Assembly: GCF_003351225.1 (NCBI RefSeq)
Contig: NZ_QQSY01000002.1
Span: forward strand, 310,367 to 345,663
From: Dyella solisilvae
Lineage (GTDB): Bacteria > Pseudomonadota > Gammaproteobacteria > Xanthomonadales > Rhodanobacteraceae
Length of the DNA: 35,297 nucleotides
Direction: 5' to 3'
Below the pieces are notes generated by a model. That model ran no database searches. It saw only the letters and a program-made list of their open reading frames with translations, and was not told the DNA's origin. This document shows, piece by piece, positions 8,947 to 16,910 of this stretch (position 1 is the stretch's first letter; each line of letters opens with the position of its first letter). Position numbers and translations under genes: made by a program.

Positions 8947-8997
8947 ATGATTTTCTGCGACACTGGCCTACCTGCCACCGCCAGCCGCTACGCATGA
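8947..8997 (+). CDS. 16-codon leader ORF coupled to the GT2 gene
   Basis: Encodes MIFCDTGLPATASRYA. It has a clear Shine-Dalgarno sequence (CGGAGG with 5 nt before ATG), while the following glycosyltransferase gene has none. Its TGA (8995-8997) overlaps the ATG of that gene (8994-8996) in the form ATGA. The arrangement suggests that ribosomes load here and re-initiate on the glycosyltransferase. It could be a chance ORF, but the ribosome site plus exact overlap argue for use. Confidence 0.5.
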   Translation: MIFCDTGLPATASRYA

Positions 8998-9944
8998 GCC
9001 AGACAAGGAAGTCGCGAGTCGCCGTCCTGATCCCCTGCTACAACGAGGAAGTCGCGATTCCCGTGGTGGTCCGCGACTTCCGGGCCGCCTTGCCCGATGC
9101 GCAGATCTACGTCTACGACAACAATTCCACCGACAGCACCGGCGAGGCGGCGCACGCTGCAGGCGCCATCGTCAGGCGGCAGGAATTGCAGGGCAAAGGA
9201 CACGTGGTGCGACGCATGTTCGCCGACGTGGATGCAGACATCTACGTGCTGGTGGATGGCGACGCCACGTATGAGGCCACCGATGCCCCGGCGATGGTGC
9301 AGCGTCTTTGGGACGAACAGTTCGACATGGTGGTCGGCACGCGCGTCAGCGAGGAGCTGGAGGCTTATCGGCGCGGACACCGGTTCGGCAACTGGCTGCT
9401 GACCACGCTGACCGGGTATATCTTTGGCCGCGCATTCACCGACATGTTGTCCGGTTACCGCGTATTTTCGCGTCGATTCGTGAAGTCCTACCCCGCGCAT
9501 GCCGGCGGCTTTGAGGTTGAAACCGAGCTCACGGTGCATGCGCTCGAGCAGCAAATGCCCATCGCCGAAGTGCCGACGCGCTACGTGTCGCGCATGGCCG
9601 GGTCGCAAAGCAAGCTCAGCACATGGACTGACGGCTGGCGCATCCTGATGACCATCCTCAAGCTCACCAAGAACGGAAAGCCGCTGGCGTTCTTTTCCGT
9701 GGGCGCAGTCGGCTGCGTGTTGCTGTCGCTGTTGCTGGCGATTCCGCTGTTGGCCACCTACCTGCATACCGGCCTGGTGCCCCGCTTTCCCACCGCGATC
9801 CTTTGCGCCGCCCTGGTCCTGCTCGCCGGCAGCTTGCTGGTGTGCGGGCTCGTGCTGGATACGGTGACCCTTGGTCGACGCGAGCAGAAGCACCTCGCCT
9901 ACCTGGCTCATCCCGCGCCAGGTGTTGGCGCCGAGGCGCGCTGA
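8994..9944 (+). CDS. Glycosyltransferase family 2, polyprenyl-phosphate sugar transferase-like
   Basis: 316 residues. The GT2 (GT-A fold) domain covers about residues 8-225: L-I-P-C-Y-N-E-E at the nucleotide-sugar site, Y-D-N-N-S-T-D-S-T, and the metal-binding D-G-D at 88-90. Two C-terminal membrane segments (about 230-258 and 265-292) follow, the layout of enzymes that put a sugar from a nucleotide donor on polyprenyl phosphate on the inner face of the membrane (DPM1/GtrB/ArnC type). The sugar is not predictable. There is no own Shine-Dalgarno sequence; translation probably depends on the 16-codon ORF at 8947. The next gene starts 2 nt after the stop and looks like a GT-C enzyme, which would use such a lipid-linked sugar, so the pair probably works together (inference). 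Confidence 0.9.
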   Translation: MSQTRKSRVAVLIPCYNEEVAIPVVVRDFRAALPDAQIYVYDNNSTDSTGEAAHAAGAIVRRQELQGKGHVVRRMFADVDADIYVLVDGDATYEATDAPAMVQRLWDEQFDMVVGTRVSEELEAYRRGHRFGNWLLTTLTGYIFGRAFTDMLSGYRVFSRRFVKSYPAHAGGFEVETELTVHALEQQMPIAEVPTRYVSRMAGSQSKLSTWTDGWRILMTILKLTKNGKPLAFFSVGAVGCVLLSLLLAIPLLATYLHTGLVPRFPTAILCAALVLLAGSLLVCGLVLDTVTLGRREQKHLAYLAHPAPGVGAEAR

Positions 9945-9946
9945 TC

Positions 9947-11551
9947 ATGTCTACGCAATGGACCGCATGCCTACGCGGCATCTTGATGCTGGGGCTGTGC
10001 CTCGCCTTCGGCGCGACCGTCTCCGTGGCGCTCGGCCAGGACATATCGTGGGATGCGAAGAATTATCACCTGTACAACGCCTGGGCGTTCCTGCACGGGC
10101 GCACCCAGGACCTTGCCGCCGCAGGCATGCAGAGCTACTTCAATCCTCTGCCTGATGTGCCGTATTTCTGGCTCGCCCAGGGACCACTGCAACATTGGCC
10201 TCGCCTGCTAGCGGCCCTGCAGGGATTGTGGTTTGGCGCGCTGGTGTTCCTGGTATTTCGCATTGCAGCGCAACTGGCGCACTTGCAGGGCCGACGCTTC
10301 GACATGGCGGATGCCTGCGCGGCCGTCATAGGCGCCACGGGCTCCATGGCGGTGTCGCAGGCAGGCAGCACCACCAACGAGGTTCCACTGGCAGTGCTTC
10401 TCCTGCTCGGCCTTTATCTGCTCATGCCACTCATGGCGGAACCGGGTCGCTCCGGCTCCTGGCGTAGGGCACTGGTCGCAGGTCTCTGTAGCGGCCTGGC
10501 CGCCGGCCTCAAGCCGACCGCGATCGTCTTCCCTCCTGCCATGGCCTTGGCGCTGTTGCTCGCCCTTGGTGTTCGACAAGGGAGCGCTTGGCGGGTCACC
10601 GCCACCTACGCCGCCGGCGCTGCATTCGCTTTTCTGGTGAGTTATGGACCGTGGGGATGGCATCTGTACGCGCAAACGGAGAACCCCGTTTTCCCCTTGT
10701 TCAATCAGTTCTTCCACTCGCCGCTAACCGCCGCCACGGGTGGCACCGACGGGCAGTTCCGTCCACGCAACGCCATGCAATGGCTGTTCTACCCCTTCTA
10801 TTGGATGGGCAAACAGCGTGGCATCGTCACCGAGCCGGTCTTTGCTGATCCACGCTACGCGCTGGCCATGGTGGCAATGATCTCCCTCGCTGTGGCCCAC
10901 TGGCTCCGGAGAGAGGGAGTCGATCGCGGTTTGCGCTTCCTGATGGTCTTCGTCGGCGCCGGCTACATTTTATGGATGGGGCTATTCTCCATCCTGCGTT
11001 ATGCCATTCCGCTGGAGGCGCTGACCGGCATCCTGATGCTGGCCGCCATCCGGGCCTGGTGGCCCCGGCGTTGGCGCCAATCCTGGACTGTGCCTGCTGT
11101 GAGCACCGCGCTGCTGCTGGCAATCCTGGCCACTACCACTTATCCAAGCTGGTGGCGCAGCCCTTATGCGCATCGCATCTTTGACGTCACGGTCGCGCCG
11201 GTCGAACCGGGCAGCCTGGTCATCTTCGCCGGTAGTCCGGATGCGTATCTCGCCCCGATGTTTCCCAACGCGGACCAACTGAGCTTCGTCGGACTGACGT
11301 GGTTTGTCCGGGCATCTCAGGGACATGGGCTGTGGGACATGGTGCAGCAACGACTGCGCACGCACGACGGCCCGCGCTACGTGGTGCTTCGAGATGACCA
11401 GTCCAATGCTCCTGAGGCGGCCCTGCTCGAGACCATGCTCCCGGGATACAGCGCCGAAGGCTGCCACAATATCGACTCCAACCTCGAGAGAGGTCGGCGT
11501 GACAAGAACTACGCCATGGGCCTGCGGCTATGTCGCCTGGCCACGAAGTAG
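9947..11551 (+). CDS. Polytopic membrane protein, GT-C glycosyltransferase-like
   Basis: 534 residues with about ten hydrophobic segments and a soluble C-terminal domain (about 415-534). After the first membrane segment comes D-I-S-W-D-A-K-N-Y-H-L-Y: an acidic residue in the first outer loop is typical of GT-C enzymes (ArnT, PMT and relatives) that transfer a sugar from a polyprenyl-phosphate carrier in the periplasm. I do not recognise a named family. Start ATG 9947 is 2 nt after the stop of the GT2 gene, with GAGG about 12 nt upstream. Third codon positions here are less GC-rich than in neighbouring housekeeping genes, which may hint at a more recently acquired or faster evolving surface-glycan module. 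The acceptor (protein, LPS or other glycan) is unknown. Confidence 0.7.
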   Translation: MSTQWTACLRGILMLGLCLAFGATVSVALGQDISWDAKNYHLYNAWAFLHGRTQDLAAAGMQSYFNPLPDVPYFWLAQGPLQHWPRLLAALQGLWFGALVFLVFRIAAQLAHLQGRRFDMADACAAVIGATGSMAVSQAGSTTNEVPLAVLLLLGLYLLMPLMAEPGRSGSWRRALVAGLCSGLAAGLKPTAIVFPPAMALALLLALGVRQGSAWRVTATYAAGAAFAFLVSYGPWGWHLYAQTENPVFPLFNQFFHSPLTAATGGTDGQFRPRNAMQWLFYPFYWMGKQRGIVTEPVFADPRYALAMVAMISLAVAHWLRREGVDRGLRFLMVFVGAGYILWMGLFSILRYAIPLEALTGILMLAAIRAWWPRRWRQSWTVPAVSTALLLAILATTTYPSWWRSPYAHRIFDVTVAPVEPGSLVIFAGSPDAYLAPMFPNADQLSFVGLTWFVRASQGHGLWDMVQQRLRTHDGPRYVVLRDDQSNAPEAALLETMLPGYSAEGCHNIDSNLERGRRDKNYAMGLRLCRLATK

Positions 11552-11572
11552 GAGCGACCGCTAAAAACTACT

Positions 11573-11595
11573 CAGTCGATTTCAGGTATCGACTG
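11573..11595 (-). terminator. Candidate terminator between convergent genes
   Basis: Perfect 8-bp inverted repeat CAGTCGAT / ATCGACTG with a 7-nt loop. On the minus strand it is followed after about 4 nt by a run of five T, so it most likely ends the methyltransferase transcript, 70 nt after that gene's stop. It may also serve the plus-strand membrane gene. Confidence 0.5.
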
Positions 11596-11665
11596 TGGAA
11601 CTTCTCGCCGGATAGATGCGGATAGCGATATTCACGCACGCGACCTGCAGAAGGCGACCCTGGCG

Positions 11666-12859
11666 TCAGAGCCGATCGCCCTGATCCGCCTCCAGCAGTT
11701 CCGCCGGCAGAGGCAATACGTCCATGCCACGCGCGAACAGCATCGCCTGGAAGCGTTCGCCCATCTGGTCGGGCAACGTCAGGCGCTTCACCTCCTGCGC
11801 GAGGCGATAGCGCACGGTCTCGTCCTGAGCGCCTTCGTAGGCGGCGCCGAAGGCCTCCTGCAGGCCGCTGCCGATCAGGAACTGCGCCTGTGGCATGTAG
11901 CCGGCCACGCCGAAACCGGCGCTGTTGCCTGCCTCTGCCAACGCTGTGAAGTCGACTGACGCGGTGATGTCGTTGAGGCCCGGCAGGTGCAGCGGATCGT
12001 TGTGGGCGCGATGGCGGTAATGCGCCATCAGCGTGCCGTCGGTGCGTTCGGGCAGGTAGTACTCGCGTCGCACGTAGCCGTAGTCGATGAACAGCATCAC
12101 GCCCGCGACCAGGCTGCCTGCGATCGCCTGGATCCAGTAGGGCAGCTGCGGCAGGATCTCCGAGCGGTAGCCGTCGGCGAACTCGGTTTCCAGGTCGCGC
12201 TCCACGTGCCGCACGGCGCCGGAGACCAGCAGGTCGGCGGGACGGTCCACCCGCATCAGGCGGCCTTCGCCGTCCAGCGCCACGTACTCTTCGTAGACCT
12301 CACCATGGCGCATGGCGAAGCGGGTGGTCGGCAACGCATCGATCACCTCGTTGGCGAACAGCACGCCGCGCCAGTCATTCTCCGGTGGGCTGTCCAGCCA
12401 CTGCACTCGTGCGGACAGCTCCGCCGGCAACGCCGCAGAGAGTCGTTCGCGCTGTCGTTCGCGCAGGTCTGCACTGGGCTCGAGGATCAGATAGTGGCGC
12501 GGCAAGGCGCCGACCGCGGCAAAGGCCTTGAGCGCAGCCTCGGCGAAGGCGCCGCTGCCACCGCCAAGCTCGAGGAAATCCGCCTCGCCGCCGAGCAGGT
12601 CGAGCACCGGATGGGTCGCGTTCACCACGCAACGCGCGAACAGTTCGCCCAGCTCCGGCGCCGTGATGAAGTCGCCGGCCTCACCGAATTTGGTCTTGCC
12701 CGCGCTGTAGTAGCCGAGCCCCGGCGCGTACAGGCAACGCTCCATGTACTGAGAGAACGGCATCGCCCCGTGCGCTGCGATTTCCTCGCGCAGGCGCGTC
12801 AGCAGGAGATCGGAATGGGCGCGCTCGTCGGCGCCGGGATCGGGGAGTCGGGAAGACAT
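11666..12859 (-). CDS. Class I SAM-dependent methyltransferase, MidA/NDUFAF7 family
   Basis: 397 residues. The mitochondrial member of this family (NDUFAF7/MidA) methylates an arginine of a complex I subunit; the bacterial substrate is not established. Features seen: the N-terminal F-S-Q-Y-M-E-R-C-L-Y-A-P-G-L-G-Y-Y-S segment characteristic of the family, the D-F-I-T-A-P-E block, the SAM-binding glycine loop E-L-G-G-G-S-G-A-F, then I-L-E-P-S as the acidic strand-2 motif and F-A-N-E-V-I-D-A-L-P. No signal peptide. It lies downstream of the TonB-dependent receptor on the same strand, separated by a 15-bp hairpin, so it may have its own promoter: a TATCCT hexamer occurs at about 30 nt before the start. 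Confidence 0.88.
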   Translation of the reverse strand: MSSRLPDPGADERAHSDLLLTRLREEIAAHGAMPFSQYMERCLYAPGLGYYSAGKTKFGEAGDFITAPELGELFARCVVNATHPVLDLLGGEADFLELGGGSGAFAEAALKAFAAVGALPRHYLILEPSADLRERQRERLSAALPAELSARVQWLDSPPENDWRGVLFANEVIDALPTTRFAMRHGEVYEEYVALDGEGRLMRVDRPADLLVSGAVRHVERDLETEFADGYRSEILPQLPYWIQAIAGSLVAGVMLFIDYGYVRREYYLPERTDGTLMAHYRHRAHNDPLHLPGLNDITASVDFTALAEAGNSAGFGVAGYMPQAQFLIGSGLQEAFGAAYEGAQDETVRYRLAQEVKRLTLPDQMGERFQAMLFARGMDVLPLPAELLEADQGDRL

Positions 12860-12900
12860 TCGCGTGGCCAGCGGGGAAAACCAGCCAAGGATAACCCATG

Positions 12901-12942
12901 CCCCGCCATGGCCTCAGGGGGGAGGAAGAGGCCATGGCGGGG
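12901..12942 (-). terminator. Perfect 15-bp stem-loop downstream of the TonB-dependent receptor
   Basis: Arms at 12901-12915 and 12928-12942 are fully complementary (CCCCGCCATGGCCTC and its complement) with a 12-nt purine/pyrimidine-skewed loop. It starts 20 nt after the receptor stop. No T-run follows on either strand, so it may act with Rho, or stabilise the 3' end of the receptor mRNA, and limit read-through into the methyltransferase gene. Confidence 0.6.
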
Positions 12943-12961
12943 ACATCGGCCCAGCTAAACG

Positions 12962-15154
12962 TCAGAAACTGAAGTCCTTCTGCAGGCTCAGGTACACGCC
13001 GCGACGGGGCCCGAACTGCGGCGCGCCCACGCCCACGCCGGTGCCATCGCGCAGCTCGTAGGTGCGATCAAACAGGTTGATCACGGACAACCTGGTCTTC
13101 AGCACGCCAATGCTGTCGAAGTTGAAGTCATGCGCCACGTTGGCGTTCAACTGGAAGTAGGACGGCATCGATGCGCCGTTGGGCACGCCCGGCGCCGCCT
13201 TGCGCAGGCCGCTGCCGAACAGGTAGTCCATGCCGGCGCGCGTGGTGCTGTTGAACTCGTACGTGACGCCGCCGGACGAGGCGAGCTTCTGGTCGTGGTC
13301 CAGGTGAATCCAGTTGTCGGCGATATAGGCCAGCTCTTCGGGCGCGAAGTTGTACTGACCGGTGATCACGTCCTTGCCCATGGCTCGACTGTACGCCGCG
13401 TTGAAGTACGCGGTGACCGGACCATTCTGGTAGTTGGCCGTGAACTCCACGCCGCGGATGCGACCCTGGGCGTAGTTGAAGTTGGAGAAGATCAACGCCG
13501 GACCGAACTGGCCCTCGTCCTGCAGGCGACGGACGTCGCGGTAGTACGCATCCACGCCGAGGGTGAGCGTTGAGCCGACCTGCTGCTGGACGCCCAGGTC
13601 GTAGTAGTTCGAACGCTCCGACAACGGCAGGTTGTTGCCGCCGCTCGGAAGCTCGTTGGTGGTGCCGTTGAAGCGCGCGATGTTGCTGTCGTCGATCACT
13701 TCGGTTGCCGGCGGCGTGAAGTAGCGTGCGTAGCCGGCGTGGATGGTGGTGCTGTCGGTGGCCTGGTAGACCAGACCCAGGCGCGGGCTCAGCTGGCTCT
13801 CGGTACGGAACAGCGAGTAGCGATCACCACGCACGCCGTAGTTGACCGTCCACTTGTCGCCGATGCTCCACTCATCCTGCAGGTAGGCGGACCAGGTGCG
13901 CGCCAGCAGGTTGGTCGCGTCGTAGATGGCGATCGGCGTGGTGCTGGCCTGCGAGCCATCGGGATTGGCCGGGAACACCAGCGAGTTGTTGCTGATGTTG
14001 CCGCGCTCGAACTCGCCGTAGATGCCGTAGCGGATCGTATGGCTGTCACCCAGCGGGGTGGAGAAGTCCGCCTGCAGCGTGTCCGCACGATTGCTGCGGC
14101 CAATGGTGGAGGCCACGCCGTTGAACATCAGGTCGCCGATCGCGTCCGGATCGAAGTTCACGTTGCTGTAGCGCTGGCCCAGCGACACCTGATAGTCGGT
14201 CTTGCCCAGCTTGCCCTGCAGCGACAATACGCCGAAGCGGGTCTGCTCCCGCTGCCGCTCGTCGAGATCGGCGGAGTTGAATTCAGTCTGGTCGAGGTAG
14301 CCGAACTGCGGCTGCTGGTTCGGGTTGTTGGGGATCTCGAAGCGGTTGTTGGTCGCGCCGAACATGAAGCTCAGGCGCGTGTCGTCGTTGATAAGGTAGG
14401 AGACATCGCCAAAGCCCTTCACCTGGTTGGTGTGGTCGTGGATCGGCGTGCGACTCGAGGTCGGATTCTCGATGCCGACGTCGTTCTCCAGGTAGTTGGC
14501 CGTGACGAACCAGCTCCAGCGGTCGTTGCTGCCCCACAGCGAGGCGTTGGGGTTGAGCGTGCCGTATGAGCCGCCGGTGATGCCGACGCTGCCGCCGTTG
14601 CCCAGCTCATGGCCGCTCTTGGTGTCGATGTTGACCACGGCCGCGGTACGCAGGCCGTACTGCGCCGGCAGCGCGCCGTCGAGCAGGTTCATGCTCTGGA
14701 TGGTGCGCGCGTCCAGCGTCTGGCCGAAGCCGGAAATCGACTCGGGAATGATCACGCCGTTGATGCGGTATTGCAGGTTCGCGTGGTCGCCGCGCACATG
14801 CAGCTGGCCGAAGGAGTCCTGCACCACGCCCGGAGCCTGCAGGATCACCTGGTCCAGCGGCGTGGAATCGCCCAGCGCGAGCTGCTGGATGGCTTTCTGA
14901 TCGATCACGTACTGGCTGCTGCCGGTGTCGGGCGACAGCGAGTTGCGGGACTGGTCGAGCGCTGCGCTCACGTCCACGGCGCCCAGTTGCTTCACCTTGG
15001 CGGGCTTGTTGCGGGTGGTGTCACCGCCATTGCCGTCGGTGGGGCTGGCCGGGGCCGCATTGCTGGTGTCCGGGGTCGGGGTGACTTGGGCGAACGCGGC
15101 CGGGGCGGCGCACAGGGCAACGGCAAGACTCAAGGAAAGCAAGGAGCGATTCAT
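12962..15154 (-). CDS. TonB-dependent outer-membrane receptor
   Basis: 730 residues. Signal peptide 1-22 (ending A-A-F-A-Q), an Asn/Thr/Pro-rich spacer, then a possible TonB box (L-G-A-V-D-V-S-A), the plug domain (L-H-V-R-G, I-N-G-V, N-L-L-D-G-A-L-P-A-Q-Y-G, I-D-T-K-S-G) and a 22-strand barrel ending in the terminal Phe of D-F-S-F, the usual outer-membrane assembly signal. The late motif F-G-P-R-R-G-V-Y-L-S-L is common in proteobacterial receptors. The ligand cannot be read directly. A Zur-like half-site at its predicted promoter raises the possibility of zinc uptake. An imperfect GGAAAC lies before the ATG. It is the first gene of its strand and followed by a strong hairpin. Confidence 0.93.
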   Translation of the reverse strand: MNRSLLSLSLAVALCAAPAAFAQVTPTPDTSNAAPASPTDGNGGDTTRNKPAKVKQLGAVDVSAALDQSRNSLSPDTGSSQYVIDQKAIQQLALGDSTPLDQVILQAPGVVQDSFGQLHVRGDHANLQYRINGVIIPESISGFGQTLDARTIQSMNLLDGALPAQYGLRTAAVVNIDTKSGHELGNGGSVGITGGSYGTLNPNASLWGSNDRWSWFVTANYLENDVGIENPTSSRTPIHDHTNQVKGFGDVSYLINDDTRLSFMFGATNNRFEIPNNPNQQPQFGYLDQTEFNSADLDERQREQTRFGVLSLQGKLGKTDYQVSLGQRYSNVNFDPDAIGDLMFNGVASTIGRSNRADTLQADFSTPLGDSHTIRYGIYGEFERGNISNNSLVFPANPDGSQASTTPIAIYDATNLLARTWSAYLQDEWSIGDKWTVNYGVRGDRYSLFRTESQLSPRLGLVYQATDSTTIHAGYARYFTPPATEVIDDSNIARFNGTTNELPSGGNNLPLSERSNYYDLGVQQQVGSTLTLGVDAYYRDVRRLQDEGQFGPALIFSNFNYAQGRIRGVEFTANYQNGPVTAYFNAAYSRAMGKDVITGQYNFAPEELAYIADNWIHLDHDQKLASSGGVTYEFNSTTRAGMDYLFGSGLRKAAPGVPNGASMPSYFQLNANVAHDFNFDSIGVLKTRLSVINLFDRTYELRDGTGVGVGAPQFGPRRGVYLSLQKDFSF

Positions 15155-15191
15155 CGGGTTTCCGGAAACGGGGCGGTGAGTTGTTATTTTT

Positions 15192-15239
15192 CGATACGTT
15201 ATAACATTGCCATTCTAACCCGCCCGACGCCTGCGCCAA
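15192..15239 (-). promoter_or_regulatory. Candidate promoter and Zur-like operator of the TonB-dependent receptor
   Basis: On the minus strand, TTGGCG (15239-15234) and TAGAAT (15217-15212) with a 16-nt spacer form a sigma-70-like promoter, with a start expected near 15205. Directly over it, GCAATGTTATA (15210-15200) matches one half of the gammaproteobacterial Zur box GNAATGTTATA exactly; the second half (CGTATCG) is only a partial match. Its AT-richness stands out from the surrounding GC-rich DNA. Position over the start site would suit repression by zinc-loaded Zur; this is inference. Confidence 0.42.
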
Positions 15240-15370
15240 AAGTCATGCCCGGGTCGGCGTCTCCCCGTCCGCTGCGCCAGCGCCCTGCCCGAGGATCAGG
15301 GGGATTTCACGGGACGCCTCTAGACTGGGTTCCCTCACGGCCAGCGTCCCGACCCGCAAACCCACGCCCC

Positions 15371-16009
15371 ATGCCCAAGCCCTCCTCCCAGCTGCCGGCG
15401 GTGATCAGCGACCACAGCCGCGTCACCCAGGCCATCCTGGATTTCGTCAGCCAGATCCCCGACAGCGACGTCGCCGGCAGCCGCGACCCCGCGCGCGAGG
15501 CGCAGCGCCTTGCCAATCGGGCCGCCCAGCGCGCCGCGCTCACCGCCAGCACGCTGGCGCTGCCGCCGGGTCCGCTGGGCTGGATCACCTTGCTGCCCGA
15601 GGTGATCGCGATCTGGAAGATCCAGGCGCAGATGGTCAGCGACATCGCCGCCGCCTACGGCCAGCATTCGCAACTCGGGCGCGAACAGATGCTGTGGTGC
15701 CTGTTCCGCCACACCGCCGCCCAGGCCTTCCGCGACCTGGCGGTGCGGGTGGGTGACCGCCTGTTTTTTCGCCGCATCACCTACACGGTGGTCGAGCGCA
15801 TTGCCCGGACGGTGGGCGTCAAGGTAAGCCAGCGCGCCGTCGGCAGCGGCCTCGCCCGGTGGCTGCCAATGGTGGGCGCGGCGGGCGTCGGCGCTTACGC
15901 CTATTACGACACCGGACAGGTGGCCCGCACGACGATCGCCCTGTTCAGCGCACCGTTCGCCACCGAGCCAGCCGCGCCGACGGACACCTCCGGCCCGACC
16001 GCCGGGTGA
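15371..16009 (+). CDS. EcsC-like protein
   Basis: 212 residues. The central part (about 40-110) has the look of the EcsC family: an Ala-rich helix, L-P-P-G-P-L-G-W-I-T-L-L-P-E-V, then helices ending D-I-A-A-A-Y-G. A hydrophobic stretch (about 155-180) with G-A-A-G-V-G-A-Y-A-Y-Y may touch the membrane. The biochemical role of EcsC-type proteins is not known. The tail is Pro/Thr/Ala-rich. Start at 15371 is the first in-frame ATG after the divergent promoter region; no clear Shine-Dalgarno sequence, and a TAGACT hexamer lies about 50 nt upstream. It is divergent from the receptor and followed after 57 nt by the pteridine reductase. Confidence 0.65.
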   Translation: MPKPSSQLPAVISDHSRVTQAILDFVSQIPDSDVAGSRDPAREAQRLANRAAQRAALTASTLALPPGPLGWITLLPEVIAIWKIQAQMVSDIAAAYGQHSQLGREQMLWCLFRHTAAQAFRDLAVRVGDRLFFRRITYTVVERIARTVGVKVSQRAVGSGLARWLPMVGAAGVGAYAYYDTGQVARTTIALFSAPFATEPAAPTDTSGPTAG

Positions 16010-16066
16010 CGGACCCGCCACTTTGCGGCAAGCTCGCAGCCCCGACGCGTCACGCAGGAGCCCCGC

Positions 16067-16813
16067 ATGAGTCCACGCCATGAGCGCCCCGTCGTCCTCG
16101 TCACCGGCGCCGGCAAGCGCGTCGGCGCGGTGATCTCCCGGACCCTGCACGCCGCCGGCTACGACCTCGCCCTGCATTACCGCCACTCGGCGACCGAGGC
16201 CGGACTGCTGGCCACCTCGCTGGAACGCCAGCGTCCTGACAGCGCCTATACGGTGCAAGCGGAATTGGCCGACACGGAGGCCCTCCCGGGCATGGTCGAA
16301 CGCGTGCTGGCCCGCTACGGCCGGCTCGATGCGCTCATCAACAATGCCTCGGCGTTCTATCCGACCCCGGTGGGCACGGCCACGACGGCGCAGTGGAACG
16401 AGTTGTTCGCCTCCAACGCGCAGGCGCCGTTCTTCCTGGCCCAGGCGGCGACGCCGGCGCTGCGCGAGGCGCGAGGCGCGATCATCAACCTGGTGGACAT
16501 CTACGCCGAGCGCCCGCTCGCCCGCCATCCGCTGTACTGCATGGCCAAGGCCGCACTGGCCGCCATGACGCACTCGCTGGCGCTGGACCTGGGACCGGAG
16601 GTGCGTGTGAACGGCGTGGCGCCGGGCGCGGTGATGTGGCCCAGCGACGGCAAACCCTACGACGACCAGCAGGCCATGCTGGCCCGCACGCCGCTGCAGC
16701 GCGCCGGATCGCCCGAAGACGTGGCCGGCGCGGTGCTGTGGCTGCTGCGCGACGCGCCGTTCGTGACCGGGCAGATCATCCGCGTGGATGGGGGTCGGAC
16801 GCTGTCGGTGTGA
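16067..16813 (+). CDS. Pteridine reductase-like SDR oxidoreductase
   Basis: 248 residues, classical SDR size. NADPH loop T-G-A-G-K-R-V-G (13-20), which has the Arg-for-Gly change (TGxxKRxG) typical of pteridine reductases such as PTR1 and FolM, rather than the standard TGxxxGIG. N-N-A-S follows, and the catalytic Y157-x-x-x-K161 in Y-C-M-A-K. It should reduce dihydropterins or dihydrofolate with NADPH. The neighbouring folK and folB genes on the other strand, convergent with it, agree with a role in tetrahydropterin or folate metabolism. Start at 16067 is preceded by CAGGAGCCCCGC, a good Shine-Dalgarno sequence. Confidence 0.88.
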   Translation: MSPRHERPVVLVTGAGKRVGAVISRTLHAAGYDLALHYRHSATEAGLLATSLERQRPDSAYTVQAELADTEALPGMVERVLARYGRLDALINNASAFYPTPVGTATTAQWNELFASNAQAPFFLAQAATPALREARGAIINLVDIYAERPLARHPLYCMAKAALAAMTHSLALDLGPEVRVNGVAPGAVMWPSDGKPYDDQQAMLARTPLQRAGSPEDVAGAVLWLLRDAPFVTGQIIRVDGGRTLSV

Positions 16814-16872
16814 GCGGGTCCTGAGGGGACGCGTACCTTTGGTGGGGCGTAAGTGTCACGGCGCCGCGATCA

Positions 16873-16898
16873 GATCGCGCACAGAGTGCGCTCCCACC
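16873..16898 (-). repeat. Short hairpin repeat (TGTGGGAGCGCAC family)
   Basis: Read on the minus strand: GGTGGGAGCGCACTCTGTGC, continuing GCGATC. The core GCGCAC-AGA-GTGCGC is a perfect 6-bp stem. It sits between the convergent pteridine reductase and folK genes, where it may help end transcription. A second copy is at 17789-17813. Confidence 0.55.
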
Positions 16899-16910
16899 GG
16901 GGCCTCGTGA

